Source: Mesorhizobium sp. CA14
GTDB taxonomy: Bacteria; Pseudomonadota; Alphaproteobacteria; Rhizobiales; Rhizobiaceae
DNA: 64,000 bases
Reading direction: 5' to 3'
Assembly (NCBI RefSeq): GCF_020165195.1
Contig: NZ_JAIUHR010000010.1
Location: 62,001-126,000 of the forward strand
Shown: piece after piece, positions 43,229 to 53,197 of the stretch
Layout: every line of letters begins with the position of its first letter
Position numbering within the stretch: the first letter of the stretch is position 1
Position numbers and translations under genes: made by a program
Notes under the pieces: model-generated
Seen by the model: the letters and a program-made list of their open reading frames with translations, nothing else
What the model was told of the DNA's origin: nothing
Database searches by the model: none

Positions 43229-44557
43229 CTACATCTTGCCGTCGTCCTGGAAGGTCTGCGTCCAGTCCTTGACCAGACTATCGAGCGCTTCCTGCGCGGT
43301 ACCCTTATCGGCCACCACGTAGTCATGAACGCGCTTCTGCATCGCCTGCAAAAGCGTGGCGTAGCTCGGCTCGGCCCAGAAATCCTTCACGATCGCCATA
43401 GATTCAAGGAAGGTCGACGCGTAGGGTTGGCTGGCCGGGAACTTGGGGTCGTTGACCACCGCATTGAGACAGGAGTAGCCGCCCAGCGCCCACCATTTGG
43501 CCTGCACGTCCTTGTTGGCGAACCACTTGATGTATTTCAGCGCCGATTCCTGCTTGTCGGAATAGGAGACCACGGAAATGCCCTGGCCGCCGAGCTGGGC
43601 GAAATGCCCCTTCGGGCCGGCGGGGTTGGCGAAGAAGCCGATCTTGTCGCCGCCTACTTTCTCGTCCTTGTAGAGACCGGGCCAAGTGAAGGCGAAGTTC
43701 ATATGCAGGGCAACCTGGCCCGATTTGAAGGCGTCGGCCGATTCGCCCATGTAGACGTTCGACGACCCGGGAGGTGTGCAGCAATCATACAGCTTCTTGT
43801 AGAATTCGAGGCCCTTGGCCGCGTCCGCAGAGTTGACGAAGCCCTGCATTTCGTAGGCCTTCTTTGGATTCTGATAGTCGAAGCCATAGTCGTAAACGAC
43901 GTTGGTGACGCCCATGGTGATGCCTTCCGAGCCGCGCTCGGTATAGATCGAGGCGCCGTAGACCGTCTTGCCGTCGATCTGCCGCTTTTGGAAGAATTCG
44001 GCAATCTGCATCAACTGGTCATAGGTCTTGGGCGGGGCGAGGTCCCAGCCGTACTTCTCCTTGAATTCCTTCTGCAGCTCAGGCCGCGAGAACCAGTCCT
44101 TGCGATAGGTCCAGCCGACGACGTCGCCCATGGCCGGCAGCGCCCAGTAGTTCGGCGTGTTCTTCGGCCATTCGGAATAGCCGACCACGGTCGCCGGCAC
44201 GAAGTCGTCCATGCTGATCTTCTCCTTGTCGAAGAAGTCGTTCAGCTTGACGTAATGGCCGTTCTCGGCGGCGCCGCCGATCCACTGGCTGTCGCCGATG
44301 ATCAGGTCGCAGAGCTTGCCGTGCGAGTTGAGCTCGTTGAGGAAGCGATCGGCATAATTGGTCCACGGCACGAACTCGAATTTCATGCCGATGCCGGTTT
44401 GCTTGGTGAAGTCCTTGGACAGTTCCACGAGCGCGTTGGCCGGATCCCAAGCCGCCCAGCACAGCGTCAGGTCTTCCGCATGCGCGACGTTCGAGACGGC
44501 TGTCGACGCAAAGATCGCCGAAGCCAGTCCCAACGCCAGTTTCAAGATCGATTTCAT
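43229..44557 (-). CDS. ABC transporter substrate-binding protein, GlpV-like
   Basis: A 442-residue periplasmic binding protein with a signal peptide cut after AHA near residue 27. The family-1-type fold is shown by TLCWAAWDPANALVELS and WKGTE-like central segments; length and the Trp-rich pocket fit the rhizobial glycerol binder. It is the first gene of the leftward operon and is preceded by three GTTTAGT boxes. Glycerol as ligand is inferred from the operon; dihydroxyacetone or another small polyol is possible. Confidence 0.82.
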   Translation of the reverse strand: MKSILKLALGLASAIFASTAVSNVAHAEDLTLCWAAWDPANALVELSKDFTKQTGIGMKFEFVPWTNYADRFLNELNSHGKLCDLIIGDSQWIGGAAENGHYVKLNDFFDKEKISMDDFVPATVVGYSEWPKNTPNYWALPAMGDVVGWTYRKDWFSRPELQKEFKEKYGWDLAPPKTYDQLMQIAEFFQKRQIDGKTVYGASIYTERGSEGITMGVTNVVYDYGFDYQNPKKAYEMQGFVNSADAAKGLEFYKKLYDCCTPPGSSNVYMGESADAFKSGQVALHMNFAFTWPGLYKDEKVGGDKIGFFANPAGPKGHFAQLGGQGISVVSYSDKQESALKYIKWFANKDVQAKWWALGGYSCLNAVVNDPKFPASQPYASTFLESMAIVKDFWAEPSYATLLQAMQKRVHDYVVADKGTAQEALDSLVKDWTQTFQDDGKM

Positions 44558-44659
44558 GCCTACCTCCCATTTGCGAAACGCGTCCGGATGACGGTTTCAA
44601 GAGCCCTCAACCCTCGCTCCTCCGAGGGCCCAAACATGGCGGGCGATGCGCGCCGCGAT

Positions 44660-44697
44660 GTTTAGTAATTTGTTTAGTGATGCTCTTTTTACTAAAC
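44660..44697 (-). promoter_or_regulatory. Triple GTTTAGT operator upstream of glycerol operon
   Basis: GTTTAGT at 44660-44666 and 44672-44678 (12 bases apart) and the inverse ACTAAAC at 44691-44697, in an AT-rich patch about 100 bases before the binding-protein start. The arrangement suits a DeoR-type (GlpR-like) or similar repressor; the regulator gene is not in this window. The rest of 44558-44789 has no gene. Confidence 0.5.
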
Positions 44698-44789
44698 AAC
44701 GCAAGCGAATTCGTTGCTGCGTCGCAGCATGGCGAAGCGCGTCATTGAAATCGTTGGGAAATGATCCCCGAACCTGGGTCCTGCTGACG

Positions 44790-45488
44790 TTAGCTGGCCG
44801 CGTTGGCGGGGCCCGGAGTTGTCGTCAGCGGCCGGATCGGCGGCGCCGGCGGCAGGAGCGCTCGTATGTCGGCGAAGGGGAAGGTCGGCTCGAAGCGGAA
44901 GGCCTCGGCTAGTGCGCCGGAGGCGCCGTTGCACTGTCCGGCGCGAAACTCGTTCTGGAGGCGCGCCCTGTGCACATAGTGCTCCGGACCTTGCGACCGG
45001 TGCGCGAGGATCGCTTTCGCCTTGATGTCCCAATGATGCGAGATCTCGACATAATGGGTCGGCGAAAAACCGGTGCCGCCGAGCGTGTCGGCATGCAGCA
45101 CCGGCACCGCGAAGGATGCGGCGAGCCGCACGCCGTCGGACAGGGCGCGGTGGTCGCCATGATAATCGGAGGGCGCATGGGTGATGGCGAGGTCGGGCTT
45201 CACCTCGCCGATCAGCGCCTTCAGCGCCGCAATGAACGCGGCATCGGCGATGAGCTCCCCGTCGGGAAAGTCGAGGAAGCGCGGCTCGACGCCGAGCAGG
45301 CCCGCCGCCGTGGTCGCTTCCTTGCGCCGCAAGCGGGCAAGCGCTGCCGGGTCGCCTGTGCCGCCCCTGGCGCCGTCCGTGGCTATGGCGAAAGTCAGTT
45401 CTGCGCCTTGCGCGGCATAGGCGGCCAGCGTACCGAACATGAATATCTCGATATCGTCGGGATGTGCCCCCAGCGCCAGTATCTTCAC
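44790..45488 (-). CDS. PIG-L family deacetylase
   Basis: A 232-residue LmbE/PIG-L enzyme. The zinc motif AHPDDIE lies near residue 8 and THAPSDYHGDHRALSDG near 110 adds the distal His. These hydrolases remove acetyl groups from GlcNAc-type substrates. The start is GTG 45488 with GGGAGAAA upstream. It is divergent from the EamA transporter with only 23 bases between starts. Substrate unknown. Confidence 0.85.
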   Translation of the reverse strand: MKILALGAHPDDIEIFMFGTLAAYAAQGAELTFAIATDGARGGTGDPAALARLRRKEATTAAGLLGVEPRFLDFPDGELIADAAFIAALKALIGEVKPDLAITHAPSDYHGDHRALSDGVRLAASFAVPVLHADTLGGTGFSPTHYVEISHHWDIKAKAILAHRSQGPEHYVHRARLQNEFRAGQCNGASGALAEAFRFEPTFPFADIRALLPPAPPIRPLTTTPGPANAAS

Positions 45489-45511
45489 GTCTTTCTCCCG
45501 GAAATGGAATC

Positions 45512-46402
45512 GTGCCGAACGGAATCCTGCTCGCCCTTCTCGCTTACGCAAACTATTCGTTCAGCGACGCCGTCATCAAGGGGCTGGGCGGGCAGTTCAC
45601 CGTCTTCGAGATCGGCTTTTTCATGACATTGTTTGCCGGCTGTTTCCTCTTCTTCACCCGGCCGAAGGAGGAGCGCTGGCGCGATTTCTGGCGCACCAAG
45701 CGACCCTGGGCCGTACAGGCACGCGCCTGGGCCGGCATCGCCTCGGGCGTGCTCAGCGTCTATGCCTTCACCACCATTCCGCTGGCGGAGGTTTACGCGC
45801 TGCTCTTCCTCGCCCCGTTGCTCGTCACCGTGCTTTCGACCGTCATCCTGAAGGAGGAGGTCGGTCCTTGGCGATGGCTTGCCGTGATCGCGGGCTTCGC
45901 CGGTGTCATGCTGGTGGTGCGGCCGGGCTTCCGCGAATTGCATCTTGGCCATCTCGCCGCCTTCGCCAACGCCTTCGTCGCGGCAACCATCGTCATCCTG
46001 ATGCGCTCGCTTGCCCAGCAGGAAAAGCGCACGACCATGTTGGGCTCGCTGATCGGCTATGGCCTGCTCTTCAACGGGGCCGGCGCGGTCGCGACGTCAT
46101 TTACGCTTCCCAATCTGTGGCAACTGGGCTGGCTGGTCCTGGGCGGCCTGTTCACCGCCGGCGGCCAATTGCTGCATCTCCTGGCGGCCAAATACGCGCC
46201 GGCCAATCGCATCGCCCCGACGCATTATTCGCAGATCGTCTGGGCGGTCATCCTCGGCGCGATGTTCTTCAGGGAATATCCCGACGCCATGACGCTGGTC
46301 GGCCTTGCAGTCGTCGGCGCCTCAGGCCTCCTCACCATGGTGCGCGAGGAAGTGCGGCTTGGCACCGTGCGCTGGAACCCGTTCACGCGTGCCCGGCTTT
46401 GA
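45512..46402 (+). CDS. EamA/DMT-family transporter
   Basis: A 296-residue ten-helix drug/metabolite transporter with two EamA repeats; VYAFTTIPLAEVYALLFLAPL is shown in part as the typical helix 3-4 region. GTG 45512 is chosen because it opens PNGILLALLAYANYSFSD, the family start. It shares a very short divergent gap with the PIG-L gene. Substrate cannot be read from sequence. Confidence 0.82.
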   Translation: MPNGILLALLAYANYSFSDAVIKGLGGQFTVFEIGFFMTLFAGCFLFFTRPKEERWRDFWRTKRPWAVQARAWAGIASGVLSVYAFTTIPLAEVYALLFLAPLLVTVLSTVILKEEVGPWRWLAVIAGFAGVMLVVRPGFRELHLGHLAAFANAFVAATIVILMRSLAQQEKRTTMLGSLIGYGLLFNGAGAVATSFTLPNLWQLGWLVLGGLFTAGGQLLHLLAAKYAPANRIAPTHYSQIVWAVILGAMFFREYPDAMTLVGLAVVGASGLLTMVREEVRLGTVRWNPFTRARL

Positions 46403-46457
46403 CCGGCATGGGCCCGACACGTTGCACGGCGACCGCGACCGCTGATATGCGGGCAAA

Positions 46458-48917
46458 ATGACGACGAGACCCTTGCCGGAGCTTCCGGTCACAGCCGTGC
46501 TGCCGGCACTCGGCGAAGCGCTCTCGCGGCGCAACAGCGTCGTGCTGGTGGCGCCACCCGGCGCCGGCAAGACGACGCTAGTGCCGCTGGCGCTGCTCGA
46601 CGCGCCTTGGCTCGGCGAGGGCCGGATCGTGCTGCTCGAGCCCCGGCGGCTCGCCGCCCGCGCCGCCGCACGCCGCATGGCCGAACTGCTGGGTGAGGAG
46701 CCCGGCGGCACGGTGGGCCACGCCATGCGCATGGAGAACCGCACCTCGGCGCGAACAAGGATCCTGGTCGTCACCGAAGGCGTGCTCTCGCGCATGATCC
46801 TCGACGATCCGGAGCTGCCCGGCGTCTCGGCGATGATCTTCGACGAATTCCACGAGCGTTCGCTCGACGGCGATTTCGGCCTGGCGCTGGCGCTCGATGT
46901 GCAGGGCGCGTTGCGGCCGGACCTGCGTCTGCTGGTCATGTCGGCGACGCTCGACGGCGCGCGCGTGGCGAAGCTTTTGTCGGAGGCGCCGGTGATCGAA
47001 AGCGAAGGCCGCGCCTATCCGGTCGAGATCCGCTACGACGAGCGGCCGCCCGGCACGGCGATCGAGGACGGCATGGCCAAGGCCGTGCGCGCGGCCTTGG
47101 CCGGCGAGCAGGGCAGCGTGCTCGCCTTCCTGCCCGGACAGCGCGAGATCGAGCGCACCGCCGAGCGGCTGCAGGGCAATGTCGCCGCCGACACCGACAT
47201 CGTTCCGCTCTACGGCCAGCTCGACAACCGGATGCAGGATCAGGCGATCAGGCCGGCGCCGGCCGGCCGCCGCAAGGTGGTGCTGGCGACCTCGATCGCC
47301 GAGACCTCGATCACCATCGACGGCGTGCGTGTCGTCATCGATTCCGGCCTGTCGCGGCTGCCGCGCTATGAGCCGGCGAGCGGCCTGACCAGGCTTGAGA
47401 CGGTGCGTGTCAGCAAGGCTTCGGCCGACCAGCGCGCCGGCCGCGCCGGCCGCACTCAAGCCGGCGTGGCGGTGCGTCTGTGGCGAGCCGAGCAGACCGC
47501 GTCGCTTCCCGCCTTCACGCCGCCCGAAATCCTCGAGGCCGATCTGTCCGGCCTGCTGCTCGACTGTGCCGCCTTCGGCGTCGCCGATCCGTCGAGCCTT
47601 TCGTTCCTCGATCCGCCGCCGGCGCCCGCTCTCAACGAGGCGAGGGTGCTGCTCAAGGCGCTGCATGCCGTCGACGATGCCGGCAGGTTGACCGAGGCGG
47701 GCGCCGCCATGCGCAAGCTGGCGCTGCCGGTGCGGCTGGCGCATATGGTGGCCGAAGCGGCGAAGACGGGCCATGCACGGGAAGCGGCTACGCTTGCCGT
47801 GCTCTTGACCGAGCGTGGGCTGGGCGGCGACAGCGCCGATCTGGAGCGGCGTCTGATCCGGTTTCGCGGCGAGAAATCCCCCCGCGCCAACGCCGCCAGG
47901 CAACTCGCCGAGCGTTTCGCCAGACAGGCCGGCGGCCAGAGCGGCGAGGCAGCCTCTGCAGGCGCCCTCCTGATCCATGCCTGGCCGGATCGCGTGGCAA
48001 GGGCGCGCGGCGAGCGCGGCCGCTTCGTGCTCGCCAATGGTTCGGGCGCCATGGTCGATGCCGCTGATCCGCTCGCCAATGAAACCTGGCTGGTGGTCGC
48101 CGACCTGCAGGGCAAGGCGCAGAACGCCCGCATCACCGCCGCCGCGCCGGTCGGCGAAGCCGATATCCGCGCCGCCCTTGCCGATCGCATCGAGACGAAG
48201 CGCGAGGCCACCTTCGACCGTGAGCGCCGCGCCTTGCGCATGCGCGAGACCGCCAGGCTCGGCGCCATCACGCTGTCCGAGCGCATGTTGCCGGCGCCGT
48301 CAGGCGCCGATGCAGAGCGCGCCATTCTCGACGCTCTGAAAGAGCACGGCCTGTCTCTGCTCGACTGGGGCAAGGAAGCGGAGGCGCTGCGCCAGCGGCT
48401 CGGCTGGCTGCGTCGCGGCCTCGGAGCACCTTGGCCCGACGTTTCGGACGAAGCGCTTATCGAGGGCCTCGATGATTGGCTCCTGCCGTTTCTCTCCGGC
48501 GATGCCTCCTTCGCCGCCATCAAGCCGGCGACGCTGTCGTCGGCGCTGATGGCGCTCGTCCCGCACGACCTGCAGCGCAAGATCGACGTGCTGGCGCCGA
48601 CCCATTTCGACGCGCCGTCCGGCAGCCACGTGCCGATCCGCTATGATGGCGAGTGGCCGGTGCTTTCGATCCGCGTGCAGGAACTGTTCGGCCTCGACCG
48701 TCATCCGGCGATCGCAAACGGAACCGTTCCGCTGACTCTCGAATTGCTGTCGCCGGCGCACCGGCCGATCCAGACGACGCGCGATCTCCCCGGCTTCTGG
48801 CGAGGCTCCTGGGCGGACGTGCGCGCCGACATGCGGGGCCGCTATCCAAAACATGTCTGGCCGGAAAACCCGCTGCTGGCCGCCGCCACCAGCCGGGCCA
48901 AACCGCGCGGAACCTGA
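46458..48917 (+). CDS. hrpB: ATP-dependent helicase HrpB
   Basis: An 819-residue DEAH-type helicase. Walker A APPGAGKTT lies near residue 32, motif II reads DEFHERSLDGD near 128, SAT in VMSATLDG, and motif VI DQRAGRAGRT near 325; the HrpB-specific C-terminal domain fills the second half. Probable RNA helicase. It stands alone on the plus strand between a transporter and RegB. Confidence 0.93.
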   Translation: MTTRPLPELPVTAVLPALGEALSRRNSVVLVAPPGAGKTTLVPLALLDAPWLGEGRIVLLEPRRLAARAAARRMAELLGEEPGGTVGHAMRMENRTSARTRILVVTEGVLSRMILDDPELPGVSAMIFDEFHERSLDGDFGLALALDVQGALRPDLRLLVMSATLDGARVAKLLSEAPVIESEGRAYPVEIRYDERPPGTAIEDGMAKAVRAALAGEQGSVLAFLPGQREIERTAERLQGNVAADTDIVPLYGQLDNRMQDQAIRPAPAGRRKVVLATSIAETSITIDGVRVVIDSGLSRLPRYEPASGLTRLETVRVSKASADQRAGRAGRTQAGVAVRLWRAEQTASLPAFTPPEILEADLSGLLLDCAAFGVADPSSLSFLDPPPAPALNEARVLLKALHAVDDAGRLTEAGAAMRKLALPVRLAHMVAEAAKTGHAREAATLAVLLTERGLGGDSADLERRLIRFRGEKSPRANAARQLAERFARQAGGQSGEAASAGALLIHAWPDRVARARGERGRFVLANGSGAMVDAADPLANETWLVVADLQGKAQNARITAAAPVGEADIRAALADRIETKREATFDRERRALRMRETARLGAITLSERMLPAPSGADAERAILDALKEHGLSLLDWGKEAEALRQRLGWLRRGLGAPWPDVSDEALIEGLDDWLLPFLSGDASFAAIKPATLSSALMALVPHDLQRKIDVLAPTHFDAPSGSHVPIRYDGEWPVLSIRVQELFGLDRHPAIANGTVPLTLELLSPAHRPIQTTRDLPGFWRGSWADVRADMRGRYPKHVWPENPLLAAATSRAKPRGT

Positions 48918-48960
48918 CGATGCTCTATCGTTTCCGCTCCTGCGGCTGTAATCCTTGGCA

Positions 48961-50286
48961 ATGACCAACATCCTGCGCGCGCCCGATTCCCAGCAAAGCC
49001 AGCGGCTGCGGCTCAACACGCTGATCCGTTTGCGCTGGCTGGCTATCGTCGGGCAGAGCCTGACTGTGCTGGTCGTCGCCTATGGCCTGAAATTCCCGCT
49101 TCCGGTGTCGATGTGCTTCGCGCTGATCGCCTGCTCGGCCTGGATGAATCTGTGGCTCACCTTCCGCTATCCGGCGGCGCATCGGCTCACCCCGCTTTCG
49201 GCCTTCGTGATCCTCACCTTCGACGGCGTCCAGCTCACCGGCCTGCTCTACATGACGGGCGGCCTGACCAATCCGTTTTGCGTGCTGCTGTCGGTGCCGG
49301 TCGTCATCTCCGCCGCTTCGCTGCCGCTGCGGTTCACGGCCATCCTTGGCGCGTTGGTCATATTGGCGGCCACGCTTCTGGTGTTCTTCCATTTGCCGCT
49401 GCCCTGGTATGAGGGCTCGCCGCTGCCGATGCCCTTCATCTATGTCGCCGGCATGTGGATGGCTGTGTTTGCCTCGATCGCTTTCACCGCCATCTATGCC
49501 TTCCGCGTCGCCGCGGAAGCGCGCCTGCTCGCCAATGCGCTGGCCGCCACCGAACTGGTGCTGCAGCGCGAGCAACATCTTTCGGCGCTGGACGGGCTGG
49601 CGGCGGCGGCCGCGCACGAGCTGGGCACGCCTTTGGCCACCATCACCGTGGTTGCCAAGGAGATGGAAAAGGCGCTCGGCAAGGATCCGAAATATGGCGA
49701 GGACGTGAAGCTCTTGCGCTCGCAAAGCGAGCGTTGCCGCGAGATCCTGAAGCGGCTGACCAGCCTTTCCTCGGAAGGCGAAGCGCATCTGTCGCGCATG
49801 CCGCTCACCTCGCTGGTCGAGGAGGTGACTGCGCCGCATCGCGATTTCGGCATCTCGATCCGGCTGCGGCCCGGCGAGCGCATCGGTCCCGAGCCGGTTG
49901 GCCAGCGCAGCCCCGGCGTCATTTACGGGCTCGGCAATCTGGTCGAGAATGCCGTCGATTTCGCCCGCGACGCCGTCACCGTCAGCTGGAGCTGGGACAA
50001 TGAGAAGGTCATCTTCTCAATCACCGACGACGGGCCGGGATTCCCCGCCGAGATCATCGACCGCATCGGCGAGCCCTATATGTCGACGCGCCAGGGCACG
50101 GAAGCCGGCGGCGGCCTGGGGCTCGGGCTGTTCATCGCCAAGACCTTGCTGGAGCGTTCCGGCGCCACCATCGATTTCCGCAATTCGAGCGGGCTCGGCG
50201 AAGGCGCGGTGGTGCAGATCTCCTGGCCGCGCAACCTCTTCCTCAACCAAGAACAGGCCTCGGCCACCATGTTCGACAATGCGTAA
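48961..50286 (+). CDS. regB: Redox sensor histidine kinase RegB/ActS
   Basis: About 441 residues. Six hydrophobic helices fill residues 25-185; the quinone-sensing loop GGLTNPF is intact near residue 97. The H-box AAAHELGTPLATI has the phospho-His near 219 and the redox-active Cys occurs in SERCREILK near 258. The ATPase domain has NLVENAVDFA and GGGLGLGLFIAKTL. With RegA it controls photosynthesis, nitrogen or carbon metabolism in alphaproteobacteria. ATG 48961 is chosen over a TTG two codons upstream. Confidence 0.92.
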   Translation: MTNILRAPDSQQSQRLRLNTLIRLRWLAIVGQSLTVLVVAYGLKFPLPVSMCFALIACSAWMNLWLTFRYPAAHRLTPLSAFVILTFDGVQLTGLLYMTGGLTNPFCVLLSVPVVISAASLPLRFTAILGALVILAATLLVFFHLPLPWYEGSPLPMPFIYVAGMWMAVFASIAFTAIYAFRVAAEARLLANALAATELVLQREQHLSALDGLAAAAAHELGTPLATITVVAKEMEKALGKDPKYGEDVKLLRSQSERCREILKRLTSLSSEGEAHLSRMPLTSLVEEVTAPHRDFGISIRLRPGERIGPEPVGQRSPGVIYGLGNLVENAVDFARDAVTVSWSWDNEKVIFSITDDGPGFPAEIIDRIGEPYMSTRQGTEAGGGLGLGLFIAKTLLERSGATIDFRNSSGLGEGAVVQISWPRNLFLNQEQASATMFDNA

Positions 50287-50392
50287 ACCTGGTTGGACAG
50301 CGCGTAAGCCCTGCACCAACTGCATGGCAGCTCTGTTGCCGGCTCTAAAAATTGGACATTGCCCTTGCAGGACTGTATCTGCGTAAAAGTGA

Positions 50393-50439
50393 GGCATGTC
50401 GCCCAAAACTGTGCAGCGATTTCAGGAAGTCGACATGCC
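50393..50439. repeat. Palindromic intergenic repeat between regB and regA
   Basis: Nine-base arms GGCATGTCG (50393-50401) and CGACATGCC (50431-50439) enclose CCCAAAACTGTGCAGCGATT. This kind of element is common between Mesorhizobium genes. It could attenuate read-through or stabilise regB mRNA. Confidence 0.6.
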
Positions 50440-50517
50440 CGGAAACAAGGATTTGAAGGGCCTTCGCCAGAATGGGTCTCGGCGCGGCGCGCTTTGGATC
50501 GGTAGGATGCCGATAAG

Positions 50518-51081
50518 ATGAACGGTGACGAAACGACGGGCGCAATGGTCGAGGGCGAGGACACCTCTTTGCTCATCGTCGAGGACGACAAGCCGTTCCT
50601 CACCCGGCTTGCCCGGGCCATGGAGACCCGGGGTTTTGTGGTTGAGACGGCGGAGAGCGTGGAAGAGGCGGTCGCAAAGGCGCGCGCCCATCCGCCGGCC
50701 TATGCGGTTGTCGACATGCGACTCGGCGACGGCAACGGCCTCGATGTCGTGGCAGTCATCCGCGAGAAGCGCGACGACGCCCGCGCCATCATCCTGACCG
50801 GCTACGGCAACATCGCCACCGCGGTGACGGCGGTTAAGCTCGGCGCTGTCGATTACCTGTCGAAGCCCGCCGATGCCGACGACGTCTTCGCCGCGCTCAC
50901 CCGCACCTCAGGCGAACGCGCGGCGCCCCCGGAGAACCCGATGTCGGCCGACCGCGTCCGCTGGGAGCACATCCAGCGCGTCTACGAAATGTGCGACCGC
51001 AACGTCTCCGAGACGGCGCGCCGCCTCAATATGCACCGCCGGACCCTGCAGCGCATACTGGCAAAGCGCGCGCCGCGCTGA
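50518..51081 (+). CDS. regA: Response regulator RegA/ActR
   Basis: A 187-residue two-domain regulator. The receiver has LLIVEDDKPF, the phospho-Asp in VVDMRLGDGNG near residue 67, and Thr/Lys at ILTGYG and LSKPAD. The C-terminal Fis-type HTH (NVSETARRLNMHRRTLQRIL) is the near-invariant RegA DNA-binding helix. It lies 231 bases after regB in the same direction and is its partner. Confidence 0.94.
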   Translation: MNGDETTGAMVEGEDTSLLIVEDDKPFLTRLARAMETRGFVVETAESVEEAVAKARAHPPAYAVVDMRLGDGNGLDVVAVIREKRDDARAIILTGYGNIATAVTAVKLGAVDYLSKPADADDVFAALTRTSGERAAPPENPMSADRVRWEHIQRVYEMCDRNVSETARRLNMHRRTLQRILAKRAPR

Positions 51082-51082
51082 C

Positions 51083-51120
51083 GCAATCCCAGGAAAAGCG
51101 CGAAACGGTTTTCCGTTTCC
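51083..51120. repeat. Degraded palindromic repeat after regA
   Basis: GCAATCCCAGGAAAAGCG and then GAAACGGTTTTCCG match the left two thirds of the repeat at 27897; the right arm is missing. It starts two bases after the regA stop and may end the transcript. Confidence 0.5.
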
Positions 51121-51209
51121 GTGAAACGATGAACCGGTCTGCCATTGTCTCAATTTTGAATTTCGGCTCGCAAGGCTGGCGCAAACGCGTCGACCCTTAC
51201 AAACCGCGT

Positions 51210-51647
51210 CTATCGGCGGAGTACCGAATCGGCCAGCTGAGCCGTCGTTATCGGATCGGCATGACGGTGCACAATCTTCCAAAGACCATCTTCTGGGCGA
51301 AAGACGCTCGTCACGCGTAACGCCAAAGGCGCGACGTCGCTCCGACCGCCAACCTTGGACCTGAGCCGTTCTACTTCGACCAGGTATGCCAGCTCAGACG
51401 TCACACACTTCGCTATGTTCTCGAAGGCCGTAGCGTCACCGTCCCTGTAATTCGACGCGGCTCGCTCCATCGTCTCAGCGACCTGCTTCCACCCATGCGC
51501 GAAAGGGCCAAAGGGATTTCCCAGCGTTACATCCTCTCGTTGGGAGTAGAGCTCCTTTGCAGGCGCGGAGTTTCCTTTCATGAACTCATCCAGAGCCTGG
51601 TGGTATTTTTCAACTGTTTGATCGAAGTCATTGGCGTCGAGGGACAC
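51210..51647 (-). CDS. SnoaL/NTF2-like protein (DUF4440-type)
   Basis: A 145-residue single-domain NTF2-like protein: helix EKYHQALDEFMKGN, DVTLGNPFGPFAHGW and the strand VTSVFRPEDGLWKIVHRHAD typical of the fold. No catalytic residues can be assigned. ATG 51647 opens MSLDANDF. Convergent with regA. Function unknown. Confidence 0.75.
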   Translation of the reverse strand: MSLDANDFDQTVEKYHQALDEFMKGNSAPAKELYSQREDVTLGNPFGPFAHGWKQVAETMERAASNYRDGDATAFENIAKCVTSELAYLVEVERLRSKVGGRSDVAPLALRVTSVFRPEDGLWKIVHRHADPITTAQLADSVLRR

Positions 51648-51954
51648 GTCATCCTCCCTGTCGTTCTATTCTGATGCGGGCTGGCGACTCCCATAGGTCA
51701 GCATTTTGTTTGTCTGCAGCGGCGAGGCATTTCCCCTAATGGGGGCGCAGTCCAGGTTGGCTTGCTGAGTATACCATGGCGTGAGACAAGTTTCGCGATG
51801 GCGTTTGAGACGGTCGGCAAATGGCCGTTCTCTACCCACAGCCGAAATTCAAACTGAGACGCTACCACCGGTCTAGTTGGCTTGCCTCGCCAGCGACGCT
51901 TGCGCATCATCCGGTAACAGGACACCGTCGGGCGGACCAAACAACGGAGGAAAC
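51648..51954. other. Intergenic region before nhaA
   Basis: About 307 bases between divergent NTF2-like and nhaA genes. Frames through it have no recognisable motifs. It should hold the nhaA promoter. GGAGG near 51945 is the nhaA ribosome binding site. Nothing else is seen. Confidence 0.4.
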
Positions 51955-53145
51955 ATGCGCGACGAGCGGCCAAAATCGATTCTTCGTGAATTCCTCGACG
52001 GCGAGGCGGCCGGCGGCGTCATCCTGATGGTGGCCGCAGCCCTTGCGCTGATCGTCGCCAACTCGCCGCTCGCCGGCATCTATTTCGCGGCGCTTCACGC
52101 CTATCTCGGCCCGCTCAGCGTCTCGCATTGGATCAATGACGGGCTGATGGCGGTGTTCTTCCTGCTGGTTGGGCTCGAGATCAAGCGCGAGATGCTGGAC
52201 GGACAGCTCTCGACCTGGCCGCGCCGCGTGCTGCCCGGCATCGCCGCCGCCGGCGGCATGGTGGTGCCGGCGCTGGTCTATGTCCTGATCAACCGCGACA
52301 ATGCGGCGGCGCTCTCCGGCTGGGCGATCCCCACCGCCACCGACATCGCCTTCGCGCTCGGCGTGCTCTCGCTGCTCGGCAGCCGCGTGCCGGCCTCGCT
52401 GAAGGTCTTCCTCACCGCTTTGGCCATCATCGACGATCTCGGCGCCGTCATCATCATCGCGCTGTTCTACACCAGCGGCTTGTCGCTCACCTACCTCGCG
52501 GCTGGCTTCGTCGTCATCGCGCTGCTCGTCGTGCTCAACCGCATGCGAGCGATGAAGCTCTGGCCCTATCTCTTGCTTGGCGCATTGCTGTGGGTGCTGG
52601 TGCTCAAGTCAGGCGTGCATGCGACGCTCGCCGGCGTGGCGCTGGCGCTCACCATCCCGCTGGAGCGTTCGCCCGGCATCAGCCACGAAACAGAACATTC
52701 GCCGCTGCACCGGCTGGAGCGCGGCCTGCACAAGCTTGTGCCGTTTCTTGTCATCCCGATCTTCGGCTTCGCCAATGCCGGCGTCTCGCTCGGCGGCCTG
52801 AGCCTTGCTGCACTGGTCGAGCCGCTGACGCTTGGCGTCGCCGCCGGCCTGGTTCTCGGCAAGCTGGTCGGCGTCTTCGGCTCCTCGGCGCTGGCGATCC
52901 GCTTCGGCCTCGCCGACCTGCCGGCCAATGCCGGCTGGCTGCATATGCTGGGCATTTCGCTGCTTTGCGGCATCGGCTTCACCATGAGCCTGTTCATCGG
53001 CCTGCTCGCCTTCGCCGGCGACCCGGCGCTGCAGGACGCGGTGAAGGTCGGCATCCTCGCCGGCTCGCTGATCGCGGCGCTGGTCGGCGCGGCAGTGCTG
53101 CTGACGGCGCCGGCGGGCGGCGGAGTGGGCGAGGAAATGGAATAG
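51955..53145 (+). CDS. nhaA: Na+/H+ antiporter NhaA
   Basis: A 396-residue NhaA with twelve hydrophobic helices. The transport motif [18 protein letters not shown] near residue 160 carries the two adjacent aspartates, and [17 protein letters not shown] the earlier Asp. It exchanges Na+ or Li+ for H+ at the inner membrane. ATG 51955 follows GGAGG; upstream codons lack features. Monocistronic. Confidence 0.95.
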   Translation: MRDERPKSILREFLDGEAAGGVILMVAAALALIVANSPLAGIYFAALHAYLGPLSVSHWINDGLMAVFFLLVGLEIKREMLDGQLSTWPRRVLPGIAAAGGMVVPALVYVLINRDNAAALSGWAIPTATDIAFALGVLSLLGSRVPASLKVFLTALAIIDDLGAVIIIALFYTSGLSLTYLAAGFVVIALLVVLNRMRAMKLWPYLLLGALLWVLVLKSGVHATLAGVALALTIPLERSPGISHETEHSPLHRLERGLHKLVPFLVIPIFGFANAGVSLGGLSLAALVEPLTLGVAAGLVLGKLVGVFGSSALAIRFGLADLPANAGWLHMLGISLLCGIGFTMSLFIGLLAFAGDPALQDAVKVGILAGSLIAALVGAAVLLTAPAGGGVGEEME

Positions 53146-53197
53146 GTCAGCTGCAACGCCTATTTCCTCTTCCACCTTGTGCGACGAGGAACAGACG

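Noticed and set aside
46578-47978. 466-residue minus-strand frame opposite hrpB
   Set aside because: Antisense shadow of helicase motifs.
53138-53170. Terminator after nhaA
   Set aside because: AATAGG/CCTATT arms exist but with bulges, a long loop and no T-run; too weak to list.
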